Shown: in pieces, positions 32,065 through 40,640 of the stretch
How positions within the stretch are numbered: the first letter of the stretch is position 1
Layout: the number at the start of each line of letters is the position of its first letter
Source: Flavobacterium piscisymbiosum
GTDB lineage: Bacteria > Bacteroidota > Bacteroidia > Flavobacteriales > Flavobacteriaceae
Assembly (NCBI RefSeq): GCF_020905295.1
Contig: NZ_JAJJMM010000001.1
Coordinates: 3,286,001-3,350,000 of the forward strand
Length of the DNA: 64,000 nt
Direction: 5' to 3'
Notes under the pieces: model-generated
Databases searched by the model: none
What the model was told of the DNA's origin: nothing
Seen by the model: only the letters and a program-made list of their open reading frames with translations
Program-made: the position numbers and the translations under genes

Positions 32065-32699
32065 TGAAGAATTTAATCATAATAGGAGCGAGAGGATTTG
32101 GCCGTGAGGTTTATGATCTTGCCACACAATGCTCAGGTTTTAATATTGAATATGTTATAAAAGGTTTCCTGGACGATAAAGCAGATGCTTTGGATAGTTT
32201 CGAAAATTATCCTGCTATACTTTCTTCTGTCGAAGATTATAAAATTGAGGAGGATGATGTTTTTGTTTGTGCGTTAGGAACCGTAAAATGGAAAAAACAT
32301 TACGCTGAATTAATTATGTCAAAAGGAGGTTCGTTTATCAATTTGATTCATCCATCGACAAAATTAAATACAAATGCTGTTGTTGGTACTGGTTTGCTGG
32401 TTTTTATGTATGCAAATATCAGCAATGACTGCATAATTAAAGATTTTGTAACGATACAAGGATATGTTGGTTTAGGGCATGATACCCAAATTCATAATTG
32501 GGCGCATTTAAGTTCTTATTCTTTTACAGGTGGTTTCGTTGTACTTGAAGAAGAATCGACCCTTAATACACGTGCAACAGTATTGCCTCATGTAATTGTT
32601 CGCAAAGGAGCAACTGTTGGTGCAGCGAGTCTTGTTATTAGAAATGTAAAAGAAAATACTACGGTTTTTGGAGTTCCTGCTAAAAAACTTGAATTTTAA
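32064..32699 (+). CDS. NeuD-like sugar acyltransferase, left-handed beta-helix
   Basis: 211 residues. The N-terminal ~80 residues form the PglD/NeuD Rossmann-like domain (LIIIGARGFGREVYDL). The C-terminus has hexapeptide-type turns (TNAVVGTGLLVF, DFVTIQGYVGLGHDTQIHNW, ATVLPHVIVRKGATVGAASLVI, VFGVPAKK). The His in GLGHDT corresponds to the usual catalytic base. Such enzymes N- or O-acylate nucleotide-linked sugars. This is the likely last step of the acyl cassette, using the acyl-ACP made by the upstream genes (inference). Confidence 0.87.
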   Translation: MKNLIIIGARGFGREVYDLATQCSGFNIEYVIKGFLDDKADALDSFENYPAILSSVEDYKIEEDDVFVCALGTVKWKKHYAELIMSKGGSFINLIHPSTKLNTNAVVGTGLLVFMYANISNDCIIKDFVTIQGYVGLGHDTQIHNWAHLSSYSFTGGFVVLEEESTLNTRATVLPHVIVRKGATVGAASLVIRNVKENTTVFGVPAKKLEF

Positions 32700-32758
32700 G
32701 GCAGTCCTAAAATCATAAAGAATAAAAAAAGAATAAAAATTATCAAAATAAATATTTC

Positions 32759-33724
32759 ATGAAGGATCAAAGTAATGTTGTTTTAAACTGGACTGGTGAT
32801 ATACACAAACCATTTGTCAGTATTTTATGCGATACTTTTAATCATGAAGGATTTATTCGTGAAACTTTAGAAGGTTTTTTAAAACAGGAAACTACATTTC
32901 CTTTCGAAATAATAGTACATGACGATGCCTCTACAGATAATACTGCAAGTATTGTCAAAGAATTTGCAGAGCAATATCCTTTTATTATTAAGCCCATTTT
33001 ACAAAAAGAAAACCAGTATTCTAAAAAAGTTAATTTTTGGAGTGATCTTACTTTTCCAATGGCAAAAGGAAAATATATTGCCTTATGCGAAGGAGATGAT
33101 TATTGGATTGATCCATTGAAATTGCAAAAACAGGTCGAGTTTTTAGAAAATAATAAAGAGTATGTGATAACATGGACAGATTATTTTAGTAAAAAAGGAA
33201 CTGAATTAGTACCTAATGACTTCAAAGAGACTTTGCCATCTGTATACACAATTGATTTTGATACAATTTTTCAGCCTTATTGCACCTTGACGCTGACCAG
33301 TGTTTTCAAAAAAGATGCTGTCGATCCTTTAGATTATAAAAAATTCAAATACGGTAAAGATAATACACTTTATGCATTGGCGCTTTGCCATGGAAAAGGC
33401 GCTTTTATGAATTTTCAGGCGGCTGTTTACAGAGTGCATCCAGGTGGAGTTTTTTCTTTAAAATCTACTTTTTTTCAGCGTTACTCTTCTTATCTCAATA
33501 TAAAAGAGATTTATGATAACATTCCGCAAGCGAGAACGAAAAATATCGAAAAGGTTATGGCTTCGTTATTAAAAGCTTCTGCGTTTGAGGCTTTAAAATT
33601 GCGTAAAACCAAAGAGTTTCAAAATATAGAGGAACCTCAAAAAGCAATCAATGAATTTTTAGATAAAGCGGGTTTATCTTTAAAATTCAAATATTTATTG
33701 AAATATATAAAATCAGGATTTTAA
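32759..33724 (+). CDS. family 2 glycosyltransferase
   Basis: 321 residues, GT-A fold. It begins KPFVSILCDTFNHEGFIRETLEGFL, then VHDDASTDNTASIVKEF and the metal-binding motif CEGDDYWIDPLK (EGDDYW). Such GT2 enzymes move one sugar onto a lipid-linked or LPS acceptor. It lies 59 bases after the acyltransferase and could still be in the same transcript. The sugar is unknown. Confidence 0.9.
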   Translation: MKDQSNVVLNWTGDIHKPFVSILCDTFNHEGFIRETLEGFLKQETTFPFEIIVHDDASTDNTASIVKEFAEQYPFIIKPILQKENQYSKKVNFWSDLTFPMAKGKYIALCEGDDYWIDPLKLQKQVEFLENNKEYVITWTDYFSKKGTELVPNDFKETLPSVYTIDFDTIFQPYCTLTLTSVFKKDAVDPLDYKKFKYGKDNTLYALALCHGKGAFMNFQAAVYRVHPGGVFSLKSTFFQRYSSYLNIKEIYDNIPQARTKNIEKVMASLLKASAFEALKLRKTKEFQNIEEPQKAINEFLDKAGLSLKFKYLLKYIKSGF

Positions 33725-33729
33725 AATTC

Positions 33730-34740
33730 TTATCGTCCAAATAAAGATTTAAAATATAAAATCATTCGATCGAATAGGCTTATTTTCTGTAATAAAGCCT
33801 TTTCGTTTTTGCTTAAATGCTTATAAAAGACAATATTAAAAGAGCTGGCATTACGAATAGTGCGCACCAAAACTTTATTGATATGCTTTTCAAGTAAGTT
33901 TTGGTTAAAGTATCCTATTTTTTCATTCTGCGAAAGCAAAACTTTTGAGGCATTAATTGTCTCGATAATATCTTGAGGCGAAAGTCTTTTTTGTAATGAA
34001 ACTGCATTTAAGTAGAAATCAATTTTTGGATCTCCAGGATTTATTTCAAGAGCAGTTAATTGATTTATTTTTACCCTTTTTACAGATCGGTTTACATTCT
34101 CAATTTTTGTTTTACTGATATTGTTATCGTGTTGTCTGTAATTAAGCAGAGATTCCGGTATATTATAGAAATTAGTTTTAGCTAATAATCTACTCCATAA
34201 ATCATAATCTTCAGCAGGAACAAAATCATTATCGAATTTTAAATCGCCCAAAAACTCTTTTTTAAACATAACAGTTGGGTTGCCAATGTTACAACTGTGT
34301 AAAAAAGATACTTTTATTGCATCATGATGTGTGCTGTGTTGTATGGTTTTATTTTTTTTTGATCCAAAAAAAGTAAACCCTGTGCCACAAACTCCAATTT
34401 CTGGATTATTTTTAAATACTGTTATCTGTTTTTCAAAACGTGTTGGTGCAGCAATATCATCAGCATCCATTAAGGCAATAAAATTACCTCTTGACGCGTT
34501 TATTCCTTCATTCCTTAGGTTTGCAGGACCTACATTCTGTTCTTTATCGATAATTATTATTCGATTATCTTTAGATTGTTTTTTTTTGATTATTTCTAAA
34601 CTTTCATCTGTAGATTTGTCGTTTAATATAATAAGTTCAAAGTCTGAGAATGTTTGATTTAGGATACTTTCAATGCTTTCGTTCAAAAAAGGAGCAGCGT
34701 TAAAAACAGGAATTATAACAGAAATTTGAGGAATTCGCAT
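33730..34740 (-). CDS. family 2 glycosyltransferase
   Basis: 336 residues from the ATG at 34740 (MRIPQISVIIPVFNAAPFLN). It has the GT2 motifs LNDKSTDESLEI and ALMDADDIAAPTRFEKQ (the DxD is DADD) and QHDNNISKTK near the middle. The frame is open to 34764, but a TATCTTTG element on the minus strand (34777-34770) makes the inner ATG the better choice. It is convergent with the previous GT2, with five bases between stops. Confidence 0.9.
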   Translation of the reverse strand: MRIPQISVIIPVFNAAPFLNESIESILNQTFSDFELIILNDKSTDESLEIIKKKQSKDNRIIIIDKEQNVGPANLRNEGINASRGNFIALMDADDIAAPTRFEKQITVFKNNPEIGVCGTGFTFFGSKKNKTIQHSTHHDAIKVSFLHSCNIGNPTVMFKKEFLGDLKFDNDFVPAEDYDLWSRLLAKTNFYNIPESLLNYRQHDNNISKTKIENVNRSVKRVKINQLTALEINPGDPKIDFYLNAVSLQKRLSPQDIIETINASKVLLSQNEKIGYFNQNLLEKHINKVLVRTIRNASSFNIVFYKHLSKNEKALLQKISLFDRMILYFKSLFGR

Positions 34741-34769
34741 GATTTTGCATGGTTTTTGTTTCAATATGG

Positions 34770-34777
34770 CAAAGATA
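34770..34777 (-). promoter_or_regulatory. -7 element of the GT2 gene at 33730
   Basis: TATCTTTG on the minus strand, 29 bases before the chosen ATG. Confidence 0.45.
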
Positions 34778-34851
34778 ATATTTAAGTTAAAATTATCTTA
34801 AAGAATCAGTGGTAATTTTATAGATAATTTCGGAATGTTTTTATCTTTGCC

Positions 34852-34859
34852 CTAACAAA
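34852..34859 (+). promoter_or_regulatory. -7 element before the gene at 34869
   Basis: TATCTTTG on the plus strand, ending nine bases before the ATG, so the leader would be very short. Confidence 0.45.
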
Positions 34860-34868
34860 TTTAAATAA

Positions 34869-35726
34869 ATGAAAAAAATCCACGTTGGCTTTTTATTTTC
34901 TTATGATTACGAAAAACTAAAAATATCAATCCCTCTTGTATATAATGATGCTGATGCTATCTTTTTAGCAGTTGATGAAAAATTCCGAACCTGGTCAGGT
35001 GAAATTTTTGAGGTTGATGATGAGTTTTTCGAGTGGATAAAACTATTTGATACTCAGAATAAAATTACAATTTATCGGGATAATTTTTATGTGCCCGAAC
35101 TTTCGGCTATCGAAAATGACAATAGAGAGCGTCATATGCTGTCTTTGAAAATGGGAATCGGGAATTGGCTTATACAAGTGGACAGTGATGAATATTTTTT
35201 AGATTTTAAAAAGTTTGTAAAAGATTTAAGAAAACATGACAACTTTTTAGATGATCCGGAAAATAACAGAATACAGGTTGCTGCTTTTTTAATTAATATG
35301 TTTAAGTATACTGATGGAGGTTTATTGTATGTAGATAAAGCCACGAGAGGGCTTATGGCTACAAATTATCCTGATTATAAAGTGGCACGAAATACGCGCC
35401 AGAGAATTATATATACGCGTAATGTTTTATGGCATGAAACATTGTCAAGAACTGCAGAAGAAATCGAATATAAATTCAAGAACTGGGGGCATAATGATGA
35501 AGTGAACCCGGAATCTTTTATGCGCAAATGGAAATTAGTTAATAAAAGCAACTATAAAAGCATGAGAAACTTCTTTTATATGGAGCCTGAAAAATGGAAA
35601 AAACTAGCCTTTGTAGAAGGTTCAAGTTTTAATGAAATCAGAGATAATATTAGTTTTTGCAGAGTAATACCTTCGAATATATATGTTTGGGGTAAGAATA
35701 TCGGGCAATGGTTCAAACATTTATAA
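34869..35726 (+). CDS. glycosyltransferase-like protein of uncertain family
   Basis: 285 residues. The N-terminus HVGFLFSYDYEKLKISIPLVYNDADAIFLAVD resembles the nucleotide-binding part of GT-A enzymes. IQVDSDEYFLDF at about 98-109 looks like the DxD metal motif. The C-terminal half is rich in Arg, Lys and Trp (NTRQRIIYTRNVLWHE, ESFMRKWKLVNKSNYK). It lacks the standard GT2 start signature, so family membership is tentative. Its location among sugar transferases supports a role in the surface glycan. Confidence 0.6.
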   Translation: MKKIHVGFLFSYDYEKLKISIPLVYNDADAIFLAVDEKFRTWSGEIFEVDDEFFEWIKLFDTQNKITIYRDNFYVPELSAIENDNRERHMLSLKMGIGNWLIQVDSDEYFLDFKKFVKDLRKHDNFLDDPENNRIQVAAFLINMFKYTDGGLLYVDKATRGLMATNYPDYKVARNTRQRIIYTRNVLWHETLSRTAEEIEYKFKNWGHNDEVNPESFMRKWKLVNKSNYKSMRNFFYMEPEKWKKLAFVEGSSFNEIRDNISFCRVIPSNIYVWGKNIGQWFKHL

Positions 35727-35758
35727 AGAAATACTATTTATTTAGTATTTCTTTATAA
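35721..35758. terminator. symmetrical hairpin covering both convergent stop codons
   Basis: Perfect 16-base arms TTATAAAGAAATACTA (35721-35736) and TAGTATTTCTTTATAA (35743-35758) with a 6-base loop. The plus-strand stop (35724-35726) and the minus-strand stop (35734-35736) both lie in the left arm. There is no long T run. Confidence 0.7.
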
Positions 35759-36810
35759 ACATTAAAATATTCAGCAGCTGCAATTTTCCAATCGAAACTT
35801 GCAGCTCTTTTTTTGAGCAGGTTTTCAATTTCAATTTTATTATTGTCGAAATGTGTTAATCCGTCAAAAAGAACTTCTTTCATATATTCGGGATCAAAAT
35901 TGGTCCAGTAATTTGATACATCACCTCCAATTTCCGGCAGTGAGGTTTTATCCGATAAAAATACAGGTTTACCAAAACTCATAGCTTCAATTGGCGGAAG
36001 TCCGAAACCTTCGCGAATAGATGGGAAAAGAAATGCAGTACAGTTTTTCATGTAGAATTGTTTTCCTTCATCAGATACTTTTCCGGTCAGGAAAACCTGA
36101 TTGCTTAAGCCGTTATCAATAATTAGCTTTTTAATTTCTTCACCATACTTTTTATCATTATTTCCTGAAATGATCAAATTAAAATTTTTAATTTCTTTCA
36201 TCATAAGGATAATCGAATCGAAATTTTTTCTTTCGATAAAATCTCCAATCGAATAGAAAAAAGGCTTGTCTACAGAAACTGCCGAAATGAAATTTGAGGT
36301 ATCCAGAATTGTCGAAATCGGGTTTCCGTTATAAATGATATATTCAGGAACATTGGGAACGTTAAAGTGTTCGTGTGTATGTTTCTTGGCAAATTCTGAG
36401 ATATAGGTAATTGCCGTAGATCTTTCTAATTTCTTTTCAAAAAGCTTATGCAGCTTAGCACTTTTATCAGAGGAAACTTCTTCGACAAAATGAATATCAT
36501 GAACCGTAAGCAAGTAATTAGTATTGAAAAAAGGTTCAACTTTTATATTTTGATTTACAGAATGCCATAAATCGTATTTTTTTCGAATTCTAAATAACGG
36601 ATGGCGCGAAAGGCTGCTGTATTTATGATATTTGAATTTATCATTGAATTCATCTTTAAGGAGCTCTGGTTTTGCGCTGTTTAAAGTTAATTCGAAGTTG
36701 TTAAGGTCTAATGTCGACAATCCTTTGATTAATTCATAATTAAAAGTTCCTAAACCGGATGCTCTGTTGTTTATATTATGCGTTTCAAGGAAAATACTTT
36801 TTTGTGACAT
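35734..36810 (-). CDS. family 4 glycosyltransferase (GT-B fold)
   Basis: 358 residues. N-terminal acceptor domain starts FLETHNINNRASGLGTFNYELI. The C-terminal nucleotide-sugar domain has FFYSIGDFIERKNFDSI, NLIISGNNDKKYGEEI and the E-x7-E motif SIREGFGLPPIEAMSFGKPVFLS. GT4 enzymes are retaining transferases for mannose, GlcNAc and other sugars. It diverges from the Kdo-kinase-like gene. Confidence 0.92.
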   Translation of the reverse strand: MSQKSIFLETHNINNRASGLGTFNYELIKGLSTLDLNNFELTLNSAKPELLKDEFNDKFKYHKYSSLSRHPLFRIRKKYDLWHSVNQNIKVEPFFNTNYLLTVHDIHFVEEVSSDKSAKLHKLFEKKLERSTAITYISEFAKKHTHEHFNVPNVPEYIIYNGNPISTILDTSNFISAVSVDKPFFYSIGDFIERKNFDSIILMMKEIKNFNLIISGNNDKKYGEEIKKLIIDNGLSNQVFLTGKVSDEGKQFYMKNCTAFLFPSIREGFGLPPIEAMSFGKPVFLSDKTSLPEIGGDVSNYWTNFDPEYMKEVLFDGLTHFDNNKIEIENLLKKRAASFDWKIAAAEYFNVYKEILNK

Positions 36811-36842
36811 TTGTTCTTTTTTTTACGAAAATACAATAATAA

Positions 36843-36872
36843 TTTGAAGTGTTAAATCGTATATGTACTTTT
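36843..36872 (+). promoter_or_regulatory. promoter of the Kdo-kinase-like gene
   Basis: TTTG (36843-36846), 18 bases, TACTTTTG (36865-36872). A full match to the Bacteroidota consensus, 21 bases before the ATG at 36894. Confidence 0.75.
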
Positions 36873-36893
36873 GTCCCTTATAAAAAGCTACTG

Positions 36894-37661
36894 ATGAATT
36901 TTAAAGTAAATCCTCTTTTCGAAAACAATACTCCTTTACTACTTGATACAATTAAAAAGTTTAATTCTTCAGGCGAACTGTTTGGGAATGGAGATCGCAA
37001 TAAAATAAAGTTGTTTGATTTAGGCGGAAAAAAGATTAATATTAAATCGTTTAAAATTCCGAATATAGTAAACAAAATAGCGTATCGTTATTTTAGAAAA
37101 TCAAAAGCAAAGCGTTCTTTTCAATATGCTACCATTTTATTAGAGAAAGGAATTGGAACTCCGCAGCCAATCGCATTTCTTGAAAATTTTAATATTGTAG
37201 GCTTAAAAGACAGTTATTATGCGAGTGAACATTTGGTAACTGAATTAACTTATAGAGAATTGGTTGAAATTCCGGATTACCCCGATAACGATACGATTTT
37301 AAGACAGTTTACAAAATTCACTTTCGGCCTTCATGAAAAAGGGGTAGAGTTTTTAGATCATTCTCCGGGAAATACATTGATCAAGAAGAACGAAAACAAT
37401 ATATATAGTTTCTTTTTAGTTGATCTAAACCGAATGAATTTTCACGAAAACATGAGTTTTGAGCAACGTATGAATAACTTTAGCCGCTTAACACCTAAAA
37501 AAGAAATGATTGCCATAATGAGTAATGAATATTCTAAGTTCTATAAAGAAAAAACAGAAGATGAAATTTTCGAAAAAATGTGGCAGGCAACTGCTCATTT
37601 TCAGGAAGAATTTGCCAGAAAGAAAAGATTGAAAAAGAAACTTAAGTTTTGGAAATCGTAA
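36894..37661 (+). CDS. lipopolysaccharide kinase (InaA/WaaP/Kdo kinase-like)
   Basis: 255 residues from the ATG at 36894. It is a small kinase-like fold. FQYATILLEKGIGTPQPIAFLE covers the N-lobe helix and beta-4. DHSPGNTLIKKN is the catalytic loop with Asp and Asn. FLVDLNRMNF supplies the metal-binding Asp. Family members phosphorylate Kdo or heptose in the LPS inner core. The frame is open to 36849, but the promoter at 36843-36872 overlaps that region. Its last 20 bases overlap the end of the convergent glycosyltransferase gene. Confidence 0.85.
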   Translation: MNFKVNPLFENNTPLLLDTIKKFNSSGELFGNGDRNKIKLFDLGGKKINIKSFKIPNIVNKIAYRYFRKSKAKRSFQYATILLEKGIGTPQPIAFLENFNIVGLKDSYYASEHLVTELTYRELVEIPDYPDNDTILRQFTKFTFGLHEKGVEFLDHSPGNTLIKKNENNIYSFFLVDLNRMNFHENMSFEQRMNNFSRLTPKKEMIAIMSNEYSKFYKEKTEDEIFEKMWQATAHFQEEFARKKRLKKKLKFWKS

Positions 37662-38427
37662 TTTTCGATCTTAGTTTTTTAAGCTCCTGAAAACGTACTG
37701 CAACGCTTAAAGCATTTAAGTAACAAATAATAATCCCTTTTTTTCCGTCTAAAATTCCTAAGCGAATGATATATTGATTTAGAAATTGATAAACTGGGCG
37801 TATATAAAAATGGAAAAATTGGGGTTTTGTCTTTTTCACTAATTCTTCCTGCGCTTTTAATTGTCCGTAAAGAATCATTTTTTGCTTATAATCCTCATAA
37901 TCGGAGTACGAATAATGGATTAATTTATTCTTTAATTTTCCGATTGCTCCGTTTACGATTAATTTTTCATGTACAATTTTTTCATGATTGTAATATGCTT
38001 CTTCTTTTTTGAAGAGTCGGATGATTTTATCTGTTTGCCAGCCGCTAAAACGCAATTTTTGATTCTGGAACATAAAAGTTCTGTATATAAAATACGCCGA
38101 AACACTATTTTGCTCGTTAATAATAGTGCTGATTTCCTTTTCAAGTTCAGTTGTCAGTCTTTCATCGGCATCAATAAAAAGAATCCATGAATTTGTAGCT
38201 AAACTTAACGCATAGTTGCGTTGAGAGGCAAAATTATCAAAAATACGTTGAGCAACTTTTACATTTTTAAAGGAAGAAGCTATTTCAAAAGTAACATCTG
38301 AACTAAAAGAATCCACAACAATTATTTCATCGGCGAAAGCCAAATGATCAAGAAGAGCTTTTATATTGTGCTCCTCATTATAAGTAATAACTAATGCTGT
38401 TAAAGCTTGTTTATTAGACAAAGTCAT
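37642..38427 (-). CDS. family 2 glycosyltransferase, WaaE/KdtX-like
   Basis: 261 residues. ALVITYNEEHNIKALLDHL, EIIVVDSFSSDVTFEIA, RNYALSLATNSWILFIDADERL (DxD as DADE) and KIVHEKLIVNG match the WaaE/KdtX subgroup, which adds a sugar to the LPS inner core. It ends with a basic, hydrophobic tail that may touch the membrane. Its start overlaps the GT9 stop by one base, so the two form an operon. Confidence 0.9.
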   Translation of the reverse strand: MTLSNKQALTALVITYNEEHNIKALLDHLAFADEIIVVDSFSSDVTFEIASSFKNVKVAQRIFDNFASQRNYALSLATNSWILFIDADERLTTELEKEISTIINEQNSVSAYFIYRTFMFQNQKLRFSGWQTDKIIRLFKKEEAYYNHEKIVHEKLIVNGAIGKLKNKLIHYSYSDYEDYKQKMILYGQLKAQEELVKKTKPQFFHFYIRPVYQFLNQYIIRLGILDGKKGIIICYLNALSVAVRFQELKKLRSKITISKT

Positions 38428-39500
38428 TAGATCGAATTGCTTAAATTTTGATTTAAAAACGATTCGATTTGAGTTGTAAAATATTCAGGTTTAAATTCTT
38501 TATACAATGACAAAGACTCTTTTTTGAGCATTTTTTCTGTCTTCTGATCAAATAAATCGGCACGATAATCTTTTAAATGTACAGAAAGATGATGAATTCC
38601 GTCTTCAAAAGTTGCCCAGATTCTTTTTTCTATCCAAGGAGAGAAAATAATAAATGATGGTTTGTTGAGTGCTTTTGCCATATTTATGGCACCACCGTCA
38701 TTTCCTATAATGAGATCGCATTGATTCATAATAGCAATAAACGAACGAAGATCATCGCCCAGTAAATCAAAATATATTTTTTCCTGAGTTGAAGGTTTGC
38801 ATGCATTAAAAACGGTTTTGGCATCTTCTAATTGCTTTGGGAAGTAATTAAAAAGAATATTTACATTGGCGTTATCCGCAACATAATCAACCACTTTAGA
38901 CATGAATTCTAGAGGATATGTTTTTAATTTTTCGCTTCCTAAAAGACTAATCATGACTATTTTTCGGTCTTTTTGAACGTTATGTTTTTCAAAAAGAGCA
39001 ATTGCTTCCTGATTTTCCTTTTCAGAAACAAACAATTTAGGAATTGGATCAATTTGTATTGTTAAATCAAGAGGTTCTAATAGCGAGAGACGTCTTTCTA
39101 TTGCCAAACCTAGATTGGTTTTAGGAAGAGCTTCAAACGGAACATTATCAGTATATAAAAAGTTTCTTCCTGGTTTTTTGTATGAGATTTTTTGTTTGGC
39201 ATTACTTAATAATACCAAAATCCAGCTTTCTAATTTTGAATAAGCATCAATAAGTAAGTCGTACTTTTCTTTTCGAATCCGAATTCCAAGGTTCAGTAGT
39301 TCTTTTTTGCTTTTTCGATGTTTTTCTTCAAACAAAATGATGTTATCTATATTTGAATTCCCTTCTAAAACAGGAGTTGTAGAAGTGTAAACTAAATAAT
39401 CTATTTGAGCATTTGGATAAGCAGCACGCAAATTATTGCATATTATACTGCTAATCAAAACATCACCAATCATTTTTTGTTGAATTACAAGTATCTTCAT
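38427..39500 (-). CDS. family 9 glycosyltransferase (heptosyltransferase-like)
   Basis: 357 residues. It starts with KILVIQQKMIGDVLISSIICNNLRAAYPNAQIDYLVY, the classic GT9 N-terminus (ADP-heptose:LPS transferases). The nucleotide domain carries IVMISLLGSEKLKTYPLEF and DLIIGNDGGAINMAKALNKPSFIIFSP. The presence of GT9, WaaE-like and Kdo-kinase-like genes together points to LPS core assembly. Whether it really moves heptose is not shown. Confidence 0.92.
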   Translation of the reverse strand: MKILVIQQKMIGDVLISSIICNNLRAAYPNAQIDYLVYTSTTPVLEGNSNIDNIILFEEKHRKSKKELLNLGIRIRKEKYDLLIDAYSKLESWILVLLSNAKQKISYKKPGRNFLYTDNVPFEALPKTNLGLAIERRLSLLEPLDLTIQIDPIPKLFVSEKENQEAIALFEKHNVQKDRKIVMISLLGSEKLKTYPLEFMSKVVDYVADNANVNILFNYFPKQLEDAKTVFNACKPSTQEKIYFDLLGDDLRSFIAIMNQCDLIIGNDGGAINMAKALNKPSFIIFSPWIEKRIWATFEDGIHHLSVHLKDYRADLFDQKTEKMLKKESLSLYKEFKPEYFTTQIESFLNQNLSNSI

Positions 39501-39540
39501 ATAGAAAGCTTAATCTTATTAAGAGTCTACAAATTGAAGC

Positions 39541-39582
39541 AAAAAAAATCCAAATTCCAATTGATAAGATTGGAATTTGGAT
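39541..39582 (-). terminator. intrinsic terminator of dapD
   Basis: 13-base perfect arms ATCCAAATTCCAA (39548-39560) and TTGGAATTTGGAT (39570-39582). On the minus strand the stem is followed by a run of eight T. Confidence 0.85.
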
Positions 39583-39605
39583 TTTAAAATATTACAATTT
39601 AAAAT

Positions 39606-40421
39606 TTATACCGCAACGTCGTATTCGCGAAGTGCGTTATTTAATGAAGTTTTTAAATCTGTAGATGGTTTACGTGTACCAATAATCAAGGCACATGGTA
39701 CTTGAAACTCACCAGCAGCGAATTTTTTAGTATAACTTCCAGGAATTACAACTGAACGTGCAGGAACAAAACCTTTCATTTCAACAGGCTCATCTCCGGT
39801 AACATCGATAATTTTTGTAGAAGCTGTCAAACAAACGTTAGCACCAAGAACAGCCTCTTTGCCTACGTGCACACCTTCGACAACAATACAACGAGAACCA
39901 ATAAATGCACCATCTTCGATAATTACAGGAGCAGCTTGTAATGGCTCTAAAACTCCACCAATACCAACACCACCGCTTAAGTGAACATTTTTACCAATTT
40001 GAGCACAACTACCAACGGTTGCCCAAGTGTCAACCATAGTTCCTTCGTCAACATAAGCACCAATATTTACATAACTTGGCATCAAAATAACACCACTAGA
40101 AATATAAGCTCCGTAACGCGCAACAGCATTTGGTACTACACGAATTCCTTTTTCAGCATAACCTCTTTTTAGTAACATTTTGTCGTGGTATTCGAAAATA
40201 CCAGATTCCCATGTTTCCATTTTTTGAATTGGGAAATACATCACAACAGCTTTCTTCACCCATTCGTTTACTTGCCATTTGTCTCCAACTGGTTCAGCAC
40301 AACGTAATTTTCCTGCATCTACCAATTCTATAACTTCTCTGATAGCATCAGTTGTAGTAGTTTCTTGTAATAAAGCTCTGTTTTCCCAAGCTTGTTCGAT
40401 TATAGTCTGTAAAGAATTCAT
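39606..40421 (-). CDS. dapD: 2,3,4,5-tetrahydropyridine-2,6-dicarboxylate N-succinyltransferase
   Basis: 271 residues, the usual DapD length. N-terminal helical domain, then a left-handed beta-helix: VVPNAVARYGAYISSGVILMPSYVNIGAYVDEGTMVDTW, GGVGIGGVLEPLQAAPVIIEDGAFIGS (shown as landmark positions near 95-180). The C-terminus has IIGTRKPSTDLKT. It uses succinyl-CoA in lysine and diaminopimelate synthesis, so it supplies peptidoglycan precursors. It has its own promoter and terminator, so it is a single-gene unit unrelated to the adjacent LPS genes. Confidence 0.96.
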   Translation of the reverse strand: MNSLQTIIEQAWENRALLQETTTTDAIREVIELVDAGKLRCAEPVGDKWQVNEWVKKAVVMYFPIQKMETWESGIFEYHDKMLLKRGYAEKGIRVVPNAVARYGAYISSGVILMPSYVNIGAYVDEGTMVDTWATVGSCAQIGKNVHLSGGVGIGGVLEPLQAAPVIIEDGAFIGSRCIVVEGVHVGKEAVLGANVCLTASTKIIDVTGDEPVEMKGFVPARSVVIPGSYTKKFAAGEFQVPCALIIGTRKPSTDLKTSLNNALREYDVAV

Positions 40422-40437
40422 AAGTTTTAATTTTTGG

Positions 40438-40466
40438 CAAAGATAGCGTATTTGTGCAAATGCAAA
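40438..40466 (-). promoter_or_regulatory. dapD promoter
   Basis: On the minus strand TTTG (40466-40463), a 17-base spacer and TATCTTTG (40445-40438). The ATG at 40421 lies 16 bases past it. Confidence 0.75.
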
Positions 40467-40640
40467 AAGGTAAAAGCTTTTGAAAATGTTACAGATTTAA
40501 CTTTTTGTTTTTAATTTGATAAATAAAATACAATTCTTATAAGTGATTTTTTCGATAAATGACGCCACTAAAAGTTTTTTTAATGTCAGAATATGACAAA
40601 AGTCAGGTTTTGACTTTTTTGTTCTAAGTAATTTCGCACC

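Noticed and set aside
40598..40620. Terminator hairpin (AAAAGTCA/TGACTTTT plus T run) just upstream of the PAS gene
   Set aside because: No plus-strand gene precedes it and it overlaps the likely promoter region, so its role as terminator or attenuator cannot be supported.
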